DNA of 64,000 nt from Bemisia tabaci (Eukaryota > Arthropoda > Insecta > Hemiptera > Aleyrodidae), in NCBI RefSeq assembly GCF_918797505.1, contig NC_092800.1, forward strand, positions 40,777,430-40,841,429, written 5' to 3'. Made by a program: the position numbers and the translations under genes. A model generated the notes under the pieces. That model saw nothing but the letters and a program-made list of their open reading frames with translations. It was not told the DNA's origin and did not search any database. Below are positions 11,600-21,911 of this stretch, piece after piece. Position 1 is the first letter of the stretch, and every line of letters starts with the position of its first letter.

Positions 11600-11860
11600 C
11601 AGTTTCAGGTAATGCAATGTGTCAAACAAGATCACCAAACTTTTATCCTGCTGAAAGATGTTACTTTAACGTCACGCCAGTTTGCCTTCAATTTTTAGTG
11701 TAGGCAATATGAGCTCCCACGTGGTCGATTAGTGGTATCGTGAAATGGTACGCTTTCTCGGGAGTTCGGGACACCCGCAAATGAGAGTTTTCAGCCGAAG
11801 AGAGGTTACTCTAACGTCTTGTCAGTTTGCCTTCAATTAGGCATTAGATTATGGTAACTA
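11600..11860 (-). repeat. Dispersed ~155-bp tandem unit, cluster 1
   Basis: The block TTACT(T/C)TAACGTC..G(C/T)CAGTTTGCCTTCAATT occurs at about 11660 and 11812, about 150 bp apart. Between them lies a GTGGTCGATTAGTGG motif. The same unit, inverted and again in about two copies, is at 60.64-60.90 kb. Confidence 0.7.
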
Positions 11861-12155
11861 TAACATGACATTAAATATATACTTTAATACCTATCGGGTG
11901 TGAGGTTAAATTAAAAATGTACACACTAGAAACACATGCTGGAAATACTGAGAAAAATGAAAGTGTAAGTCCTCTTGTTCATGAAAGTGTTTCTCACTCC
12001 ACGAATTTAAAAAATTACATCGACTGTAAAATTTTTTTGGAAGAAAGTATGAAAAAGTCACCCCGAAACCGTCATACATTATTTGCCTATTTATTAGTAT
12101 TATTGACGCTTTATGTGCTAGATCAGTGGCAAACACAATTCAGTTTGAAGGTATA

Positions 12156-12405
12156 CTGCCGGGCTAAGGAAACGCCATATGAACCTTCAGACGTTGCCAA
12201 ATTTCCTTTGACAAAACGCGAATTTCCTGTTAAACTTATGAATATTTTCCTCCCAATTTCTCATATAATTTTGTTCGCAATTTCACCTAAGATTCTGAAA
12301 ATTTATTGGAAAAATATTCATAACTTTCCTCTGAAATAAACATTTTATCGAAGGAAATTTGGCAACTCTCGAATGTTCATACGGCGTTCTTCCTTAGCAC
12401 GGCAG
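12156..12405. mobile_element. CTGCCG-family MITE, copy 3
   Basis: Ends CTGCCGGGCTAAGGAAACGC and GTTCTTCCTTAGCACGGCAG, 250 bp, with internal GTTGCCAAATTTCC / GGAAATTTGGCAAC. Flanks TATA / AATA differ at one base. Confidence 0.86.
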
Positions 12406-12609
12406 AATACCACAAATCGTACTCACTTCGCACATGCGCTTTTTTTTTTTTGGCTTTAATTTTATTCCAAAATGACGTTTGTTTGCCAGATTTGTCCGTT
12501 AAGGAAATTTTCCATGCGTTTATCGATTTCTGACTGTTTTTTCCTACATCACCGAATTCACAGAGCGTGAGCTTGAGGAAAATGCAACGGTATACCCGGA
12601 CCATACTCT

Positions 12610-12860
12610 TTCTTTTCAACTTGATCGTCATTTTTATTTTCTTCTACTTTCCGTCTCCTTCTTTTCCCTCTCTCCTCCCCTTCTTTCTCTCCCTCTTGCG
12701 CGTCCTCTCTGTGATTGTTCGTCTCCAAAGTTGTCCTCCTCATCTCATCCGATTCGCTCTTTCGCACCTTTTATTCTCCCCGCCCCTAGTTTTCCTCCCG
12801 CTCCTTCATATTTTCACCGTTTGTTTCTCTCTGCTTTTACAAAGTCCTTTCCCTTTCTTG
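12610..12860. repeat. Polypyrimidine-rich low-complexity tract
   Basis: The plus strand is dominated by C and T (TCCTTCTTTTCCCTCTCTCC and similar). It gives artefactual Ser/Leu/Phe/Pro-rich open frames on the plus strand and a Lys/Glu/Arg-rich frame on the minus strand. Confidence 0.65.
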
Positions 12861-13539
12861 CCGTGCGAGGAAAAGGAATCGTGCAAGAAATTCGTGTTTG
12901 CCCCACAAACTCACCGTCCACATCAAGAGCAGGGTTGCCAAACTTTTTGTCTCGCTTAAATCTGTGCCGAAAGCTGAACAACAATGTAGGCGTGCATTGA
13001 AAACACTCAGGCTCGGACTGGCCATAAGGCCAATCTGCAAATGGCAGGTACGCCCCCTGCCGAAAATGCGCCCCTCTCACAGATAGCAGAATAAGAAGAG
13101 AAAAAAAAATTTCGACCGAGAATATGAGAGGAAAATGTTTTAAATAAACGGGAAAAGAGAGAGTAGGAGTGAAGGTGCTCGTACGCATCATAGTGGTGAA
13201 CAAAGGTCCAGGACCTACTTTCTGAAGCGGAAACACTTTTCTGTAAAATGTTCACCTTTTTGATGACATACAGGCGCTTTTTCCTCCTTCATCCGCCATG
13301 TGTAACTTCCTTAGAAGCGATGGACGATTCGGTTTTTAGACGTATGCACCTTTTATAGAGCTCTTGGGAGATCTTTAAACATATTACTTACTTTTCAATA
13401 TGACTATTGATTTGGACATACCATAGCATATCTCGGGCAAACTAAGCCTTAACTTATCTCAAATTTCAAAAATAAGGGACGTCTAAACGCGACACAACAC
13501 TATTCGCGCAAGATGGATGTCCAAATTTTTTATGAAAAA
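12861..13539. other. Unassigned interval leading into the 270-bp array
   Basis: From about 13370 the sequence (ATTTGGACATACCATA...ATTTCAAAAATAAG) resembles the flank of the second array (45880-45965), so the repeat copies include non-tandem flank. Nothing recognised before that. Confidence 0.45.
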
Positions 13540-14240
13540 TGTGAGGGGCGATGGCGTGAGTCGTGAACTCGCAATGCTCTGCTCTATGCTGCTAGTGAGA
13601 AATGAGATGCGGGAGAGGAGTTAAAAAACAAGGCCCGAATACATCTCTCCTATCTTTGGCTGTGTTACTCACGTAGTGCTTGAAGCGACGCTACGAATAA
13701 TCCAAACGAAAACCAACACAATATGGAAATAGAACGAGGGAAATTCAATTGTGTCATTCCTATCTTCGGTTGTGTTACTCATGCATCCCTTGAAGCATCA
13801 GTACAAATAAGCCCAACGGAACCAACACAGAATGAAAATAGAGCGAGGGAAATACGCGCGACGATGACGGCGCAGACATACAACTATTCGTACTTGATGG
13901 ATGTGCGTGTTGCAGCTGCACAATTGAAGGCGCGATGGCGCGAGTCGTGAACTCGCATTGCCTCGCTGATAAGATGTCACATAGATTCGGGGGGAACAAT
14001 ACAAAATGAGGTGTAATTGCATCTCTCGTATCTTTGGCTGTGTTACTCACGTAGTGCTTGAAGCGACGCTACGAGTAATCCAAACGAAAACCAACACAAT
14101 ATGGAAATAGAACGAGGGAAAGGATCCGCGTTTTCGACGGCGCGGAGATGCGATTATTCGTACTTGATGGACGTCCGTGCTGTATCTGAAAAATTGAAGG
14201 CGCGATGAGGCGAAACGTGAGCTCTCAATACCGTGCCGTT
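13540..14240 (+). repeat. ~270-bp tandem repeat, cluster 1
   Basis: The marker GACGGCGC(A/G)GA recurs at 13866 and 14136 (270 bp apart). Other conserved blocks are TATTCGTACTTGATGGA(T/C)G, GCAGCTGCA, GCGCGATGGCGCGAGTCGTG and GTGTTACTC(A/C). The first unit contains an extra partial duplication around 13655-13840. There are sister clusters at 19.9 kb (inverted) and 46 kb (same orientation). Confidence 0.85.
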
Positions 14241-14317
14241 TGGTGGCCAGCTTAGTCTAAAACTCATTACATTTGAAAAATATGTTTCAACTTGAAGCTC
14301 TACTATGACAAAGTTAG

Positions 14318-14482
14318 CAGTGGCGATGCGTGCTTTGCGATATATCGATTGTTATGCCATTTAAACCTATGGTAAAGTCTCGATTATTAAGGTGTTCGCT
14401 GCGAACCCCCTGTCTTTCGATCCTTTCCCATAGGTTTGAACGGCAAATCAGCCGATATATCGCGAAGCACGCCACGCCACTG
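14318..14482. mobile_element. hAT-like MITE, CAGTGGCGTGGC type, copy 2
   Basis: 165 bp with ends CAGTGGCGATGCGTGCTTTG and CACGCCACGCCACTG. The central GTTCGCTGCGAAC palindrome is flanked by AATCGAT-type motifs. A perfect 8-bp duplication AAAGTTAG lies at 14310-14317 and 14483-14490. Confidence 0.92.
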
Positions 14483-14859
14483 AAAGTTAGTAACCAGTGC
14501 AGCAGGTGACTAACGTTAACGATTGTCAACAACCCGTTCTCCCCTGCTCCCTCCTTCTCCCACATAGGGTGGCCACCATTTTTTTTGGTTCCTAAGAGTT
14601 CCATGTAGAGACAAAAGACCCTCCACTGGCCCCTTGGCGACAGAGGGAAGCACTTACTTTCGGGGACTCAACATTCCCTTATGGGCAAATATAAGGGGGC
14701 ACCAGTCATCATCCTTCTATCGGCAGTTGACCTACCTACTAGGTGGATGATGAGCTTCGAGTGGCGTCATGAGCCAAACAAGTTTCCCAAACTGTAATTT
14801 GTATGTGAAACAAAACTCCCAACACGTTGTTAACCATCGACCAAGTAGATAGGTCAACA
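14483..14859. other. Interval with small inverted repeat
   Basis: GTTGACCTACCTACTAGG (14727) is imperfectly repeated in inverse at 14842-14859 (AAGTAGATAGGTCAAC), bounding about 130 bp. It may be a decayed small TIR element next to a CTGCCG copy. Otherwise nothing. Confidence 0.4.
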
Positions 14860-15106
14860 CTGCCGTGCTAAGGAAGAGCGCCGTATGAACATTCGAGAGT
14901 TGCCAAATTTCCTTCGATAAAATGTTTATTTCAGAGGAAAGTTATCAATATTTTTCCTTTCAGAATCTTTAGGTGAAATTGCGAACAAAATTATATGAGA
15001 AATTGGGAGGAAAATATTCATAAGTTTAACAGGAAATTCGCGTTTTATCAAAGGAAATTTGGCAACGTCTGAAGGTTCATACGGCCTTTTTATCTTAGCA
15101 CGGCAG
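14860..15106. mobile_element. CTGCCG-family MITE, copy 4
   Basis: Ends CTGCCGTGCTAAGGAAGAGC and TTATCTTAGCACGGCAG, 247 bp. A perfect 4-bp duplication AACA lies at 14856-14859 and 15107-15110. Confidence 0.92.
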
Positions 15107-15289
15107 AACAGTTGAATGTATAAGTCCCGAAAGTAAAAGCTTCCAACATTGCCAAGATACCAGTGAAGGCCTGAAGGGTCACTTAGCTCTGGTTCCATAT
15201 GAGTCATATGGTCCTGACAGTCATGACACCGTGTCCATACTTTCCTGAGTGTGCGTGACTTTGCATCCCCCTAAGATGCATCCACCCTC

Positions 15290-15406
15290 ATCTAACCTCC
15301 CTAATCTAACCTAACCTAACCTAACCTACTTAACCTAATCTAAACAACCTAACCTAATCTAACCTAATCTAACCTAATCTTACCTAACCTACCCTAACGG
15401 CTGCAA
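15290..15406 (-). repeat. Interstitial telomere-like (TTAGG)n tract
   Basis: About 20 tandem CCTAA or one-off variants (CCTAAT, CTTAA, CCTACC) on the plus strand, which is TTAGG on the minus strand. TTAGG is the telomere repeat of most arthropods. The variants show it is old and internal, not an active chromosome end. Confidence 0.85.
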
Positions 15407-15440
15407 CGTCCTGAGCCCTTTTCGTTATGTAGGTACTATA

Positions 15441-15693
15441 CTGCCGTGCTAAGGAAGAACGCCGTATGAACATTCAAGAGTTGCCAAATTTCCCTTGATA
15501 AAATATGTATTTTTGACAACATATATGCACATTTTTCTGTGAAATTTTCAGATATTTTAGATTAAATTGCGTACAAAATGGTCTGAAGATTCTGGAAAAT
15601 AATTTTCAGAATTTTTCCAGTAATTTCGGTTTTTATCGGAGGAAACTTGGCAACGTCTGAGGGCTCATACGGCGTTTTTCCTTGGCAAGGCAG
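15441..15693. mobile_element. CTGCCG-family MITE, copy 5
   Basis: 253 bp, ends CTGCCGTGCTAAGGAAGAAC and TTTCCTTGGCAAGGCAG. A perfect TATA duplication lies at 15437-15440 and 15694-15697. It lies 35 bp beyond the telomere-like tract. Confidence 0.92.
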
Positions 15694-16414
15694 TATATTG
15701 TGCACCCGTTTTTCGATGGAACTGAGGCATTCGGTTGGTCAGGCGATCTCGTTTTAACTCCGGTCTCCGAGGCGAGGCACAAGACGAGTTTAAACTTGAG
15801 TATCGCACGCCGTGGCCGCGTGTGTTTACATTTTCCCGCTCCTTTTTCCTATGGAAACGGCCAAACGCTGAAACGCTGTATCCGCGGATGCACTATCCGT
15901 CGGGCCGGGTCGGGCTCGGGTCGTTTCGTCAATGCCAAAGTAAACATAAAACCTATTTGCAGATGCGAGAGTGTGACGCGCAGACGCCGAATCCCCAAGC
16001 GGCTTCCCGCCCTCGGACATCCAAAATTGCATTTTCCCGCCAAAATCGGCAACGTCGCCGACTATCAATCGCAACACGGCTGCGGTTGCGTACGCGGGGA
16101 ACAATGGCTGGATCATTGTGACAATTTCACATCTCATCGCTGTCGCACAAAAGGGGCCGCGCGCCCCGTTTCGCGGCTGACATCACGGGTTAAATGAAAG
16201 ATCAGATTTCTTCCTGGTTGCAAGGACGCTCCCCCCCACCCCCCCCCCCCCCTGGATCCCGGGCGGAGTTCCGTTGCGTCTGGATTGGCCGGAATCCAGG
16301 CAAGGACTTCTGGTTCGGAGCGCCGGTTTTTCGGCACAGATCGGTGGACGGTGAAATTTCGAAAGATTTCTGGAGGGAAAATGCCAAAGAAAGCCCATCT
16401 ACGTTGGACCATTT
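15694..16414. other. GC-rich patch with long chance open frames
   Basis: CpG-containing DNA with a C run at about 16231-16252. It carries a 171-codon plus-strand frame (15682-16197) and several overlapping frames on both strands. None shows a domain, signal peptide or repeat structure of a known protein, and the frames run into adjoining MITEs. A 5' exon or promoter region is possible but unsupported. Confidence 0.4.
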
Positions 16415-16641
16415 GGACCGCGTTCAGCAGAAAGGAACCAAACCACGTCAGCTATTGCCAAATTTAACTCGGCAATTTCATTTTTTACATGAAAGCGGTT
16501 CTACGGATTTTTTTCAGATTTCAGTACATTTTTTGCATAGTACGGAGCAAATTCCGTATAATTTTCAACGGAATCCGCACAAACGTCGTCTTGTAAAAAA
16601 TGAAAATGCCCAGTCTTTGGCAATAGATAATGTGGCTGGGA
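16415..16641. mobile_element. GGACCGCGTTTAGC-type MITE, copy 2 (right end decayed)
   Basis: Left end GGACCGCGTTCAGCAGAAAG then AACCACGTCAGCTATTGCC. The inverse arm is recognisable only as GGCAATAGATAATGTGGCTG at the right, after which the last ~12 bp are lost. ATTT precedes the left end. Confidence 0.72.
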
Positions 16642-16935
16642 GCATGGAGCGTGAACTGCCTTCAATTTACGAAGTATACAGCCCGCAATGTGCGGGCCCT
16701 ATTTCCCTAGCATCCCGGGCCCCGGGCCCTCAGCATTGTGACCCTGAACTCGGGTGATTTAAATACGGGCTGAAATTCGCTGCATGAGAGCTTACGGCAC
16801 TCTCCACGAACAGTAGACTCCGCTCCGTGAAAGCGCTGTAAAGTCACTCCGTAAAAAGAGTACCTAGATTCTGCTTCGCATTCATTTCACTCGGGCCCTT
16901 TGGGAAGGCGCTACATAGACTTGATACGTGGACGT

Positions 16936-17088
16936 CAGCAGTGGATCCAAAAATTGGGCAACACCGAATATCCTCCATTTAACCTATGTTAAATAATCGA
17001 TTCTTGTCAGAGCACTTGGTGAACCGATACATTTCCATAGGTTTAAATGGAGAAAAACAATGCTGCCAATTTGCTGGATCCATCAATG
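16936..17088. mobile_element. hAT-like MITE, CAGAGGCGGATC type, copy 3
   Basis: 153 bp from CAGCAGTGGATCCAAAAATT to TTTGCTGGATCCATCAATG. Core CCTCCATTTAACCTATG / CATAGGTTTAAATGGAG. A perfect 8-bp duplication GTGGACGT lies at 16928-16935 and 17089-17096. It serves as the uninterrupted reference for the 10.4-kb copy. Confidence 0.92.
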
Positions 17089-17630
17089 GTGGACGTAGAC
17101 GCTCAGTAAAATATGTACCGAATTTTACTCAGTTTTTTAAAAATGTAGGCGTAGTTAGTTGAGAAGAGAATTACTAAGTGCCCGTAAACTTTTAGACAGG
17201 AATAAATGACCGATATAGCGCTTGAATAGATGGTGGGACTAGGAGGTCGCAAGGAGATTTCGTTTCTGCTTGCTATTCCTGTTGCTCGATTCATCAGCCG
17301 CAACTGACAACCATAAACCCGGGTGGGACCGTTAGCGGAAGTGTGTGTTCTATCTGCTCGGTCTTCAGTGTCTCTCTAATTTGTTCGCTAATTGTTGAGA
17401 TCCGCAACCATTTTGATGGGCAAAACCTGAGCTGCGGGCAGTAGCTTGACTCCTCAACTTGAGCCAAATCGAGCCATCTACTTTTTGATTTGCATGGTGC
17501 GTATCGAGGTTTCGTGTGGGTGTCAGTGGATATTCTTGCATCCAAAGGCGGAAATATAGAGGCGACATGAAAAGCAGAGATGGATTCGCCATAAGGCTAC
17601 GTACACCATATAATCAATATTTCTGCAATT
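17089..17630. other. Unique DNA
   Basis: No repeat family or gene recognised. Confidence 0.45.
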
Positions 17631-17752
17631 GGACGTATTTCTGTCAAACGGAGCTATGTGCATTGAGACATGAGCCCTGAAACCCATGAGAATATATGCA
17701 TAACAGGGCTCACGTCATAATGCACATACTTCCGTTCGGGAGAAATACGTCC
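17631..17752. mobile_element. GGACGTATTTCTGCC-type MITE, copy 2
   Basis: Ends GGACGTATTTCTGTCAAACG and GGGAGAAATACGTCC, 122 bp. A perfect 4-bp AATT duplication lies at 17627-17630 and 17753-17756. Confidence 0.92.
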
Positions 17753-18171
17753 AATTGGTACGAACCGTATGATAGAACTGACCGTTGGTAGAACTGTATG
17801 ATAACACGATTTTTAAAGGTAGATTCTAAGTATTTTCGTCGACATTTCATCCACCTACCATTGCAACCACCAGTTTCTACCAGTGAGATTGTCATTTTCT
17901 TTTCATCGTCTTTATCTATTGCCTTGTCTATGAATCGGAATAATCAGCCCGCCGGGAGAGTGCTCCTTAGACTTTCCTTGATGGAGTAATCTTCTATGTC
18001 TTCCCCATCGAAAAGTTCCAAGTGCTGGCTATGCCATACCTTCCTCTCTTTAGCCCTGGATAGACGATCAAATTCCGAACCAATTCCGATCAAAGTAGAC
18101 ATGCTGATAGTGACTGATGGTGACCATCTACCATCAAATTTTGACGGGACGCACTATTTTGTTCAAAGTAA

Positions 18172-18413
18172 TGCCGCAATCACACGCTGAATGTGGGTTG
18201 AATGTGGAAGTCATCGGCCCGATGCCTGAACACGCGCAAAATTCAGCAACGATTCTCAGCAACCATCGGACCAATTTTGAATTTTTTTGAACTATTCGAG
18301 TAGATTTGATACACATCTGCATGAAAATAACTCGAATTTGCTAAATTTCAACCGTTGGGCGATGACTGTTGACTTCCACATTCAGTTGCTAAATTCAGCG
18401 TGTGATTGCGGCA
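18172..18413. mobile_element. Harbinger/Tourist-like MITE
   Basis: Inverted ends TGCCGCAATCACACGCTGAA and its complement. An inner arm GGAAGTCATCG / CGATGACTGTTGACTTCC is also inverted. The flanking trinucleotide TAA on both sides (18169-18171, 18414-18416) is the typical 3-bp TWA target duplication of PIF/Harbinger elements. 242 bp, no coding capacity. Confidence 0.8.
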
Positions 18414-18985
18414 TAAGATCAGAATGGAGTGCCACCATTCATCATTTCCTGCCTCAGGAAAAATTTCTGCCAAGTTTTCATTTAAAGATTAAGCAAATTA
18501 ATGAGTTTAAGACTGATGACTCCCGAAACTTTGATGGTAATAATTGGTTCGGGAATTTGATCGTCTATCCAGGGCTTTTGGCCATTCAGATTATGAGGCG
18601 GTGAAAGGTGAGTTTTCGGGGGGTTTTGGATGAACGGCGCGGCTTGGACGGGGTCTCGGTGGGCAGAATACTTGGCCGTTAATGTGACCTTGGTCTTGAT
18701 GGTGTGGTCACGACCGCCAGAGAAGCGTGGCCGAGTGCCGACCGACGACTGAGTCATTGCGGACTCGGTCTGCCAAAATGTCCGAGGGCGAGTAGAAGGG
18801 CCCCCGAGTCCGATGGACGGTCGTTCCGCGCCGCGCCGGCCGGTGCCGGTGCCCGATGACCTCTCCTGGCCGGCTCGGATGGATCGGCCCGCCACGACCG
18901 GCAAGACCTTCCCTCCCAGCGCCGGCCGTGAGGCACCGGCCGGTCTTCTGCCTCACTTCACCACGCTTGTTGTCATGACTCTTCT
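18414..18985. other. Unassigned interval with GC-rich patch
   Basis: About 18630-18970 is markedly GC-rich with CCGGCC-type motifs. A 140-codon minus-strand frame (18482-18904) and overlapping frames have no recognisable domain. CpG-rich regulatory DNA is possible, but no exon signals are clear. Confidence 0.4.
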
Positions 18986-19552
18986 CTGTAAAGGTGATTC
19001 GTCAGGCCGTCTGACGTAGTCGAACTGGCATGCGATGTGTCGCATCGTTAAAATCAGAAATCTCGGCAGATTTTGAATTTTTGGCGAGCAAAAGGACGAT
19101 AGCCCCTGCGCATAAGCCTACAGAATCATGTTGAACGAAAAAAATTGCACTGGAAAAAAAAGTAGCCTGGATCTAGAGTCCAGACTCTTAAAAACATTGA
19201 CAAGGCAAAATACTCTTGATTCAATCGGATTTTTGCTTAAATCAAGAACCAAGCCTCTTAATTTAAGCGGATATCCTTTTGCTTCAATCAAAAATCCGAT
19301 TGAATCAAGAATATTTTTTCTTTTCATTGTTTGCAAGAGTCTGGACTCCAAGCTACTTTTTTTACCAGTGTGGTGAAATTCAGAGAAATGGAAGCAGAAT
19401 CTTGTTTGGAAAAAAACATCGCATTCGATACAGACATCGATAACTGTATCGAATGCGAGGTTTCCTTCAAAACAGGATTCTACTTTTATAAAAATCTCGG
19501 CAGATTTTGAATTTTTAGCCTAATTAAGGACGATAGCCCCGGTGGCCAGACT
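18986..19552. mobile_element. AAGGTGATTCGTC-type foldback element, copy 1 (interrupted)
   Basis: The left arm has AAGGTGATTCGTCAGG, GTCGAACTGGCATGCGAT, GGCAGATTTTGAATTTTTGG and AGGACGATAGCCCCTGCGC. The last two recur near 19500-19545 in the same orientation. The centre is a hairpin around TCGATACAGACATCGATAAC. A CACTG-ended element interrupts it at 19148-19370. Relatives at 20.5 and 37.8 kb lack that insert. Confidence 0.65.
19148..19370. mobile_element. CACTG-ended palindromic MITE, subfamily 1, copy 1 (nested)
   Basis: 223 bp, ends CACTGGAAAAAAAAGTAGCC and TACTTTTTTTACCAGTG. Almost the whole element is two inverted arms (GAGTCCAGACTCTTAAAAAC, CTCTTGATTCAATCGG). The dinucleotide TG flanks both sides. 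It sits in the foldback element at 18986-19552. Confidence 0.85.
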
Positions 19553-19934
19553 CTTTACTCAATTTTGCTCGGTCGAAAGTTTTTGCGGTCCATTTTCAGG
19601 TTTGTTCGATAGTTTTTTTGTGCAATGTTTTTTGAACCAATAGTTTACTTAGTCCAGTTACAAGCAGTAATATAGGTGCTGAGATTTCGCCAAATAATGA
19701 AATTTGACCCATAGATGCACAAGCCGAGTCAAACTGACCCAAGGATCGCTGAAAACACGTGCCCCGCAGGTTTTATGGGGTCGGTGCATCCGAACTTTCG
19801 ATGTCGGTCTACAAATACAACTTGCAAAAAGAATAAGACATTAAATAGAAAGAAAGAAAAAAAGTCCCCTAACAACACATCCAAAGATAGGAAATAGGTT
19901 TTTGGGTGTGGTTTTTTCCCCAACTTTCCTCCTG

Positions 19935-20445
19935 AACCAGAGCGACAGTTCATTGGCAGCCAAGAGCGGAGCATCGCGAGCTCACGCCTCACGCCCAAGC
20001 GCCTTCAATTTCGCAGATACAACACGGACATCCATCAAGCACGAATAGTTGTATCCTTGCGCCGTCATCAACGCGCTACCTTTCCCTTGCTCTATTTTCA
20101 CGTTGTGTTGGTTCCGTTCGTCTTATTTGTAGTAGCACTTCCTCAAAGGCTACGTTAGCAAAACAGCCCGAAGGTATGAACGGTATAATCAGGCCTTTTT
20201 TTTTACCTTTTCTCGCGAATTAAAGCGACACTGATAGCATAGAGCCGAGCATTGCGAGCTCACGCATCGCGCCTTCAAGTTTGCAGATACAACACGGACA
20301 TACATCAAGCACGAATATTTGTATCTCTGCGCCGTCATCAAGACGAGTCATTTCTCGAACTCTATTTCCATTTTGTGATGGTTCCGTTTGTCTTATATTT
20401 GTAGTGGTGTTTAAAAGGCTACGTGGGCAACACAGTCAAAGTTTT
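19935..20445 (-). repeat. ~270-bp tandem repeat, cluster 2 (inverted)
   Basis: Minus-strand orientation of the 270-bp unit. CAGATACAACACGGACAT recurs at 20014 and 20284 (270 bp apart), with CATCAAGCACGAATA and TTGCGCCGTCATCAA-type blocks. Two units are visible, separated by an AT-rich linker with a T run at about 20195. Confidence 0.82.
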
Positions 20446-20504
20446 AACTTGGATTGCATTTGTTGGCCAAACTAAGCATCGGGTACCTAAAAATAATTGG
20501 GTGA

Positions 20505-20866
20505 AATGTCTAGCTACAATAGTCCCTGCACATGAGCCTAAAGAATCATTCTAAACCAAGACATTAGGATAATTGAGAGAAATCAAAACAGAATCCTGTT
20601 TGGAAATGAACCTAGCATTCGATACTTTTATCGATGTATGTAGCGAATGCGATGTTTTTTTCCAAAAAAGATTCTGCTTCCTTTTCTCTAAATTTTACCA
20701 ATTTTTTCCTTCAGAATGATTCTTCAGGCTCGTTCGCAGGGGCTCTCGTCCGTCGTTTGGCTAAACATTCAAAAGCTGCCAAGATTTTTTATTTAATCGA
20801 TGCGATATATCGCATGCCAGTTCGACCATGTCAGGGAGCTTGAAGCATCACCTTCAGGAGAATTCA
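20505..20866. mobile_element. AAGGTGATTCGTC-type foldback element, copy 2
   Basis: The central hairpin (GCATTCGATACTTTTATCGATG...AGCGAATGCGATG) is intact. The right arm has GCAGGGGCTCTCGTCC, CGATGCGATATATCGCATGC, CAGTTCGACCATGTCAGGGA and ends GCATCACCTT. The left arm is shortened. It is the uninterrupted counterpart for the 19-kb copy. Confidence 0.65.
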
Positions 20867-21235
20867 TTTTTGATTGACTGAGCCATTTTAGGCCGTGTGG
20901 AGCTGACTGGGACCCATAAGATTGGCTGAAGTTGCATGCATGCATATGATTTTATTCGCGAAATTGCGATTTTATTCGCTAGCATTATTGTCAAAGTTAC
21001 TGAAATTCTGTAGTTAGACTTTATTCCTTACTTTTATGATTATTTTTTTCTGCACTAATATATTTCACGAAAATATTCTCAACCTAGACCCTTGAACCAA
21101 CCAAAAATAGCAACAAGCGCAAGAGATGATAGCCATTAAAAAAATTCCCTTCTATTCAGCGTCGAAGCCATCTCACTTGATCATTTTTAGAGCCATATCC
21201 ATGGGTCCCAGTGTACATTCTCTCTCAACAAAAGT
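20867..21235. mobile_element. TAGAGTACC-type hAT MITE, diverged copy
   Basis: Contains TGATTGACTGAGCCATTTTA and ACTGGGACCCATAAG at the left, and the inverse GGGTCCCAGTGTACATTCTC / TCTCAACAAAAGTATCC at the right, matching the arms of the reference at 53646-54051. The outer left end is missing. Confidence 0.6.
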
Positions 21236-21257
21236 ATCCTGACGATTTGATACAAAT

Positions 21258-21394
21258 GCACTGCATTTTGCAATTTGGAGCTATAAATTCTGGCTCTTTT
21301 GGAAAAACACTTATGTGCATAGGGAAACTAATGGCACATACGTCGTTTTTATACCGGGCTAGAATTAATAGATCCAAATTGCAAAATTAAGTCC
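21258..21394. mobile_element. GGATTACATTTTGC-type short MITE, copy 4
   Basis: 137 bp, ends GCACTGCATTTTGCAATTTG and TTGCAAAATTAAGTCC. A perfect AAAT duplication lies at 21254-21257 and 21395-21398. It is very similar along its whole length to the copy at 25058-25194. Confidence 0.9.
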
Positions 21395-21417
21395 AAATGG
21401 TCTTGATCTTCTGCTAG

Positions 21418-21534
21418 AAGCCACTTTTTCTGGCTCATTTCAGAAATAACTTATGCACAATCAGTTCTCCTTGTACAGATGGGTCCTTTCCAGTTGAGCC
21501 AAAACTGGTGGTTCCTTAGTGAAAAATGTGATCC
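21418..21534. mobile_element. GGATTACATTTTGC-type short MITE, copy 5 (left end lost)
   Basis: Internal blocks CTTTTTCTGGCTCATTTCAG and GAGCCAAAACTGGTGGTTCC are conserved, and the right end is AAAAATGTGATCC. The left terminal ~15 bp are not recognisable. Confidence 0.65.
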
Positions 21535-21679
21535 ACGTGTAAAATAACTTTTCGACATTTTTTTGAAGATAGGATAAATTGTACAATTGGAGCTGGAATC
21601 GTTAAGTGAGCTTAACTTAAAAAAACAAACTGCAGTCTGCAGTGTGTCCACGTGAGAGCTTTACCTTGCGGCGCCGCCG

Positions 21680-21911
21680 CACAGTGGGTCGAATCAATCA
21701 GAGAGGTCTGACATGGAATTTTTACAAAAGCTGCATTTTTTATGGTTCATTTCGTCTCACTTCAAATTTTAAGGGGTGCATTTATGAGATAATTTCACGA
21801 GAAAACCAATGGAACCACTTTTGGAACCTCAAAATTGTGTATAAACGGAGTTATAAGCTTTTAAAGTTTCCAAATTTCGTCCGACCTCTCCTATTGACTC
21901 GATCCACCGTG
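21680..21911. mobile_element. GAGAGGTCGGACATG-type TIR element, copy 2
   Basis: Inverted ends CACAGTGGGTCGAATCAATC and TGACTCGATCCACCGTG. Inside these lie GAGAGGTCTGACATGGAATT / AAATTTCGTCCGACCTCTCC. Internal GAGAAAACCAATGGAACCAC is shared with the copy at 10.5 kb. No target duplication is visible. Confidence 0.75.

Noticed and set aside
12567..12959. Hydrophobic 130-codon frame resembling a membrane protein
   Set aside because: Produced by a polypyrimidine tract (Leu/Ser/Phe/Pro codons).
15682..16197. 171-codon plus-strand open frame
   Set aside because: Starts inside a CTGCCG MITE and runs through GC-rich DNA with competing frames on both strands; no recognisable family.
16194..16757. 187-codon plus-strand open frame, the longest in the window
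   Set aside because: It crosses a C run coding for poly-Pro and then the GGACCGCG MITE, so it is a composite of repeats.
18482..18904. 140-codon minus-strand open frame
   Set aside because: Compositional artefact of the GC-rich patch; no domain, and several overlapping frames on both strands.
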